Positions 59,368 through 64,000 of a stretch of 64,000 bases of DNA are shown here, one piece after another; positions within the stretch are counted from its first letter, which is position 1; each line of letters begins with the position of its first letter. The stretch spans positions 14,161,501 through 14,225,500 of the forward strand of contig NC_090777.1 in assembly GCF_040054535.1 (NCBI RefSeq). The letters run 5' to 3'. The notes beneath the pieces are model-generated. The model was not told the DNA's origin, ran no database searches, and saw nothing but the letters and a program-made list of their open reading frames with translations. Made by a program: the position numbers and the translations under genes. Origin of the DNA: Antennarius striatus (Eukaryota > Chordata > Actinopteri > Lophiiformes > Antennariidae).

Positions 59368-61784
59368 ATGGCATCAAGTTTTTATTTCCTGGTCCTCATA
59401 TGTTTGACCAGCGGACTATGGATGGAGGCCAATGTAAGTAAAATTCATTGTGATGATTTGGGATACAATTTCAAAACTGATGGGCCCCTTCTCAAAAATG
59501 TGCCAGGTATGGCCAAAAGTTAGTGAACACTGATCAGTTATCACACTTGTATGAGTTTATTCAAAGTTACATTTTAAAATTACGGTCATTCTCCCTAAAT
59601 GAGCATCATGGTAAGATGTGTCTGTTTTGTCTATGTCAGTTTTGTCATTGAAATTATTCCCTCATCTGACCGTGTCAGGCTCATAATTCTAAATTTCAGC
59701 TCAATTTTACTTGTAATTGTGAACAGACTAACCCACCTGATCCAGTTCTTAGCTCCTTTCTTAGAATGATGACATTAATTGAAGATTGCCAGCAAACCTT
59801 TCACATTCAGTATCTTCTAAATATGTCCTTCATTTGAGTTGTCTGTCTCAAATGTACATTTTTGTCCACTTTTTTTTTCTTCAGCTGTGCCTCTGTTTCA
59901 ATGATATCACAGTGTGTACTTTATTAATCCTCCTCAGATGTGGGTGATAATGTGATGCGTTATTTGTTTAATTGGTCAAGTTTTACATTTTTCAATACAA
60001 AAGTGTGTTGTCACATCCTGTTCTAATGGTTTTTCTATATAAACATATTTCATCAACATAGAGTTAAATTTTTTTGTTCTTTTTTTGTTTTGTTTATGCA
60101 GCAGAACAGACAAACACTTGGTAATATACTGCATAAAGATATAAAATGTTGCAGGGGGTACATGGATGACAAAAGTTTAAAAACCTTTGCCTTTGGTTTC
60201 TAATTCTTGAATTGTGTTCATCTATACATCAAGTAGCAACTTCTCTTTAGTTGTGTGAGAATTAATCAATTGTTACTCAAAGCTGAGTTCTTAGTATTGA
60301 TGTATTTTTTATTTCCACAGGCATGGAAATGTCACAGAAAAAATGGTTGGTACAAATACAAGGTTGAATTCCTAAATTCCATCACTGTCTGACTTGTAGG
60401 GGATGAAGTGAGAAGATATTTTACTTAGAGTACTATTTTACAAAAGAATATGTCTTTGCAAGTCAAATTAATGCACTTAAAATTTTTTGGTGAAAAAAAA
60501 AAATGAACAAAGATATTAAAAAGTAAATAAAAGAAATATACTCAGTAGGCTGATTTTATGTCTACTTATATTTATATGTAATTAGAAAGGAACCTTTCAG
60601 ATCATTGGACAGTGGGCAGTGGGTAAGGTGGAGGAAACATTCGACCACTGTGTAATAATCAGTGATAAAATGTGCTCTACACAACAATCAGGATCAATTA
60701 TTTATGTAACTGACCGAAGAAACTTTGGAGAAATGAGGTTACAAACATGTTTTTCTAAAATAAGGTTATAGAAATGTGTAATCTATTATCCTGTTGTTTT
60801 TTAGAGGGATGCTGTCCCTGTCAGCCTGGGTGGGTTTTCTCTGGGAAACGCTGTTTCATGTTCATCTTTGAAAAGAAGACTTGGGCTGAAGCTGAGGTAC
60901 TATACAGTATGACACAGTAATAATGCAGAAACTCTATTGATGGCATATAAAAGCATTTTGCTATAGGGGTACTTCTTTGTGTGTGTTCAATTTCCTTCTA
61001 ATTTATTCAAATTAGTTTTCATTGCCTCTGAATTTTTCCCCCCATATCAGCTAGCTTGCATTGGGTTTGGAGGTAATCTGGCTGCAATCTGGGATGAAGA
61101 AGAATACAGGTTTGTGAGAAGTTTAGTGGAAAAATCAACAGGCGCAAATACAACTACCTGGGTTGGAGGCCATGATGCGCCCCAGGTGGGTCATTTATTG
61201 ACTGTATGAAAGCTTCATAATTTTTTTAATGAACTATTAAAAAACAATACATACAGTACTTGGATGCGAATGGAACTTTGAAGGGGAAGTCAAATATTTC
61301 AAAGTTACTAAAAAATATAAATATAATTCCCCCACACTCGATCAGTGAATATATTTATGTTAACAATGAGTAAAACAAATTTCTTGTCTTATCTATCTTG
61401 TGAACGATTTGGATATAATGTAAGATTCTCCCTTCAGGAAGGGATATGGCACTGGAGTTCTGGAATAAAATTCAACTTCACACTTTGGGGTCCTACCGAG
61501 CCAAACAACCGCAATGGAAAGGAACACTGCATGGAGATTAACTTGAGAGGTAAAAATTCATTATACGTTGTCTTCTTGAAAGCTGTTAATTGTAATTGAA
61601 AAAAATCTTTCAAAAATATGAAATTGCTTGCTCATATTGTGATGTTGTTTTCTTTGATAATTGTTTTGGTTAAGGTCATTAAAGTATGTGCTTCTGCTTT
61701 CAACCAACAGGAAGAGATCATGTCAATGACCAAGACTGTCACGATAAGAGATCTTTCGTTTGTGCCGCAAGAGACACATGGTAA
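59368..61784 (+). CDS. Secreted C-type lectin (CTL-2), EPN type, complete
   Basis: Paralogue of CTL-1 in inverse orientation; predicted soluble, calcium-dependent sugar-binding protein of the fish ladderlectin-like group. Six coding exons: 59368-59433, 60321-60345, 60805-60896, 61051-61185, 61438-61549, 61711-61784; phases close to 504 nt (167 aa). Signal peptide about 1-20 (MASSFYFLVLICLTSGLWME). The linker (CHRKNGEGCCPCQPG) differs clearly from CTL-1. C-type domain: GWVFSGKRCFMF, LACIGFGGNLAAIWDEEEYR, TTWVGGHDAPQ, WGPTEPNNRNGKEHC, then DQDCHDKRSFVCAARDTW and stop. EPN at 127-129; VND at 148-150. Exon 5 is identical over its 112 bases to CTL-1, and exon 4 differs at one base. AATAAA at 62145-62150 may be the poly(A) signal. 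Confidence 0.9.
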
Positions 61785-62360
61785 ACTCATGTCAGTGTTT
61801 TGGACCAGAAGATTTTCTGACGACTCCAGCAATCATTCCAGAGTGTCTGTCATGCACCGACACTTATTTTCCTAATATCTGATGATATACAGTATAAATG
61901 ATTTTTATCTGATTATGTGCTTGCAGTTTCTTTGCACACACATGAATTAAATCATTAATGGTGTTAATCTTACAGGAACTGATCTTTACCTTTCCTTTGT
62001 CTGCATTAAAATACTAAACAGCAATACCACAATGTGTCCTTATTTCTTTTGTGTGTTTTTTACTTTTTTGTTCAACTGAGGATAATATTTTTCTGGAGTT
62101 CTCCAGGTGCAATCATTGTTATACGGCACTAGACATGTACAGCTAATAAACTAGCAATTTCAAACTTTTGAATCATTAAAATTTATTCATCTTTTTGAAG
62201 AAGAGGTGATAGTGAGAAGTGGTGCAAAGATACCACCACTTATATTTACAGTGGTCAACTTTTTACTAAGTGGAACAATGAAAGGTTGATCCAATATTCA
62301 GCAAATGTAAGAATTATAAGGTTAACAATCGCAAAAGGAAAGGAAGTTGTCAGAGTTCAA
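61785..62360 (+). other. CTL-2 3' UTR and right-arm flank
   Basis: AATAAA at 62145-62150. Homology to the CTL-1 3' flank continues to about 62290, which sets the outer border of the right arm. Confidence 0.6.
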
Positions 62361-62364
62361 AATG

Positions 62365-62410
62365 CTGTTTTATCCACCATAGCGGGTCACGAGGAGCTGG
62401 AGCCTTGACT
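62365..62410 (-). repeat. Small SINE fragment
   Basis: TTATCCACCATAGCGGGTCA then CGAGGAGCTGGAGCCTTGAC, the 3' end of a DANA-like SINE. Followed by ordinary intergenic DNA up to 62797. Confidence 0.5.
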
Positions 62411-62796
62411 TCATGAAACAGTTTTCTTCTGTAGCTGGGCAAATTAAAGCACCTTCCTCGTAACCCTGACCATCGCATCTACCACCTTCTGGACAGATTA
62501 TGGAGCTCATTATCCAACAGATTTTTTCAGCCTTAATTGGTTCAGAAAAATAATTTCTCTTGTTGGAAATATAATATGACAACTGACTCCACTGTAATAA
62601 ATAATAGTGCAATGTAAATCATTCTACATACGCTTATTGCACTACTTCTATCTGCCTCAAGTACCTTGCACATGGTAAGAAATTTGACTTTACACTTTCT
62701 ATTTTTGTATCTTCCTGTCTGTGTGTATGTCTTTGTTGACCATTTTTTGAACCAAATAATATTTTACTGTTAGGTGTTACTTACACTTTATCTGTG

Positions 62797-62992
62797 TATA
62801 CATTCATTCATTTTCTAAACTCGCTTCATCCACTGTTGCAGTGGCCCGCAGAGCCACATGTAGACAAACAAGCATGCACGCACACATTTACACCTACGGT
62901 CAATTTAAAGCGGCCAATTAACCTAAAGCGCAGGTTTTTGGAGGTGGGAGGAAGCCGGAGAACCTGGAAATAATCCACACAGACAAGGGAGG
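62797..62992 (-). repeat. DANA-like SINE with internal deletion
   Basis: CATTCATTTTCTAAACTCGC, CACTGTTGCAGTGGCCCGC, GGAGGTGGGAGGAAGCCGG. The segment between the 3' end and the middle is missing and the tRNA-like end is lost. Confidence 0.7.
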
Positions 62993-63007
62993 AACAAGGG
63001 ACAAGGG

Positions 63008-63246
63008 ACGAACATGCAACCAAGATGCCACCAAAATCAAGGAATAGTGCAGCCTTGGAGGAGATGATTGAGGAGATAAAGAAATTGCTGGACTTTATGT
63101 CTGGTGAAATAACAACTATCTCAAAACATCAAAAACTGATTCTGGAGATGATGGGTGGAATTAAAGAACTCAAGAAGCAATGTGCCGAGAAGGACAAGAT
63201 GGGGACCTTTCTGGAACGCCGTGTAGCTGACCCGGAGCAGCAGGAG
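63008..63246 (+). mobile_element. LINE ORF1 fragment (coiled coil)
   Basis: Frame from 63025 reads ALEEMIEEIKKLLDFMSGEI, ELKKQCAEKDKMGTFLERRV and ADPEQQ: the heptad-rich start of a LINE ORF1 protein. It is cut abruptly where a copia integrase fragment of opposite orientation begins. Confidence 0.6.
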
Positions 63247-63248
63247 GA

Positions 63249-63512
63249 TGATGTTTCATGTCTTATGCCTTTTTCTCTTAGGAGAGATTGAAAGGCATCT
63301 CCAGTGTATTCAGTTCTGTTGTCCGACTTGATACATTTTACACTACCATTCACTGTCAGCAAGAAACTTGTTTGTGGCTAATGAGGCTTCACTTTTGTTC
63401 TTGAGAAAATAGACAAACACTGCCCCTAAATAATCATAATGAAATGGCATATTTATGCCTTTCAAGGCCAATTGGCTCAGTAAGACCTGACAAGTCTGTA
63501 TGTACCATATCT
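63249..63512 (-). mobile_element. Ty1/copia-type integrase fragment
   Basis: Minus-strand pieces: DMVHTDLSGLTEPIGLERHK (63450-63510), YAIS, FLLTVNGSVKCIKSDNRTEY (about 63300-63370), GDAFQSLLREKGIRHETSSS (to 63249). The spacing of HTDL and KSDN matches the DDE core of copia integrases. Stops and a frame change are present. No LTRs were seen. Confidence 0.72.
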
Positions 63513-63675
63513 AGAGGTGAACTGATTTCTGCATTAGCCTGCCTATTTCTGCTCCTAGTGAATTTTCCCTTTCATGCATATGTAGCGGAGTTTGTTGTTT
63601 CCACTTCTCATTGGCTGGTAAATTGTTAGAGCTCCCCCTGTGGTACTCTGCTGGTAGTGTGCTGAATACCTGAAG
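63513..63675. other. Intergenic, nothing recognised
   Basis: Between the integrase fragment and the terminal repeat; no feature. Confidence 0.35.
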
Positions 63676-64000
63676 ACTAGTGATGTCTGAATGGCGCCTC
63701 ATGGGGCTTCGAACTGTTTGCGACAATTGTGAGGAAAACTGTTTCATTACTCGGAGCCCCAGTCATTGAGAATGTGGCTGTCCTCTTTGGCAGGGTGGCT
63801 GTACTGCAATCACACAGTGGTCAATAACCCCAGAAAACAGTGCTTTGACATTTCCTGTATTGCATATATTTTCTGAATAAAACCGAGTATAATCTCATTC
63901 AATTTGTTAATCCTTGCTTGCTATATTGTAGCCATATATTATAGGAAATCGTTTTATGATTATTGATCCTTGCAGGGTTCAATAAAGCACTAAGAGATAT
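63676..64000 (+). repeat. Unclassified transposon terminal region, continues past window
   Basis: Begins CTAGTGATGTCTGAATGGCG and matches 55966-56168 inverted to about 63850. AATAAA motifs (63877, 63980) lie downstream. Confidence 0.45.

Overview
The window looks like nuclear DNA of a ray-finned (teleost) fish. Genes are split into short exons with GT-AG introns, microsatellites are abundant, and the repeats are typical of teleosts: DANA/Mermaid-like tRNA SINEs, L2/Rex1/RTE-type LINEs, hAT, Tc1, piggyBac and Harbinger elements. Two of the gene families are also typical of fish: a two-domain rhamnose-binding lectin and short secreted C-type lectins. The species cannot be named from the sequence alone.

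Left third (1-20.7 kb), the gene-rich part: the last three coding exons of LRRC47 (+, 409-2442, the 5' part lies outside the window); a complete nine-exon rhamnose-binding lectin gene (-, 8124-3255, 225 aa); a complete ten-exon caspase-9 gene (-, 15581-13241, 424 aa); and a complete fourteen-exon DNAJC16 gene (+, 16344-20634, 802 aa). CASP9 and DNAJC16 lie head to head across about 760 bp, the same neighbourhood they keep on human 1p36. For the three complete genes every exon joins in frame, and total lengths are close to the family norm.

Middle (20.7-32.3 kb): mostly nested transposons. A hAT remnant is cut by a Tc1 element, which is itself truncated by a LINE with an ORF1. A 1.26-kb element has TATAAGGYGCAC-type inverted ends. 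An RTE-type LINE is split by a hAT element. A small C-type lectin gene fragment lies at 21.95 kb.

Right half (32.3-62.3 kb): a large, decayed inverted duplication carrying two intact, diverging six-exon C-type lectin genes (CTL-1, -, 35403-32870; CTL-2, +, 59368-61784; both 167 aa, EPN type). Matching piggyBac elements, CA/GT microsatellites and flanks occur in opposite orientation in the two arms. Between the arms lies the relic of a third lectin copy. A 6.5-kb transposon with inverted repeats of about 800 bp, a 9-bp target duplication and a degraded CCDC106-like ORF has landed in its intron 1, and that transposon was in turn invaded by a 2.8-kb hAT element with a perfect 8-bp target duplication. 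The end of the window (62.8-64 kb) holds SINE, LINE ORF1 and Ty1/copia integrase fragments.

The host genes suggest two functional themes: apoptosis and ER proteostasis (CASP9, DNAJC16), and innate carbohydrate recognition (rhamnose-binding and C-type lectins). I infer no operon-like coupling beyond the shared CASP9/DNAJC16 promoter region. All exon boundaries come from reading splice sites and frames by eye; no alignment or transcript data were available.
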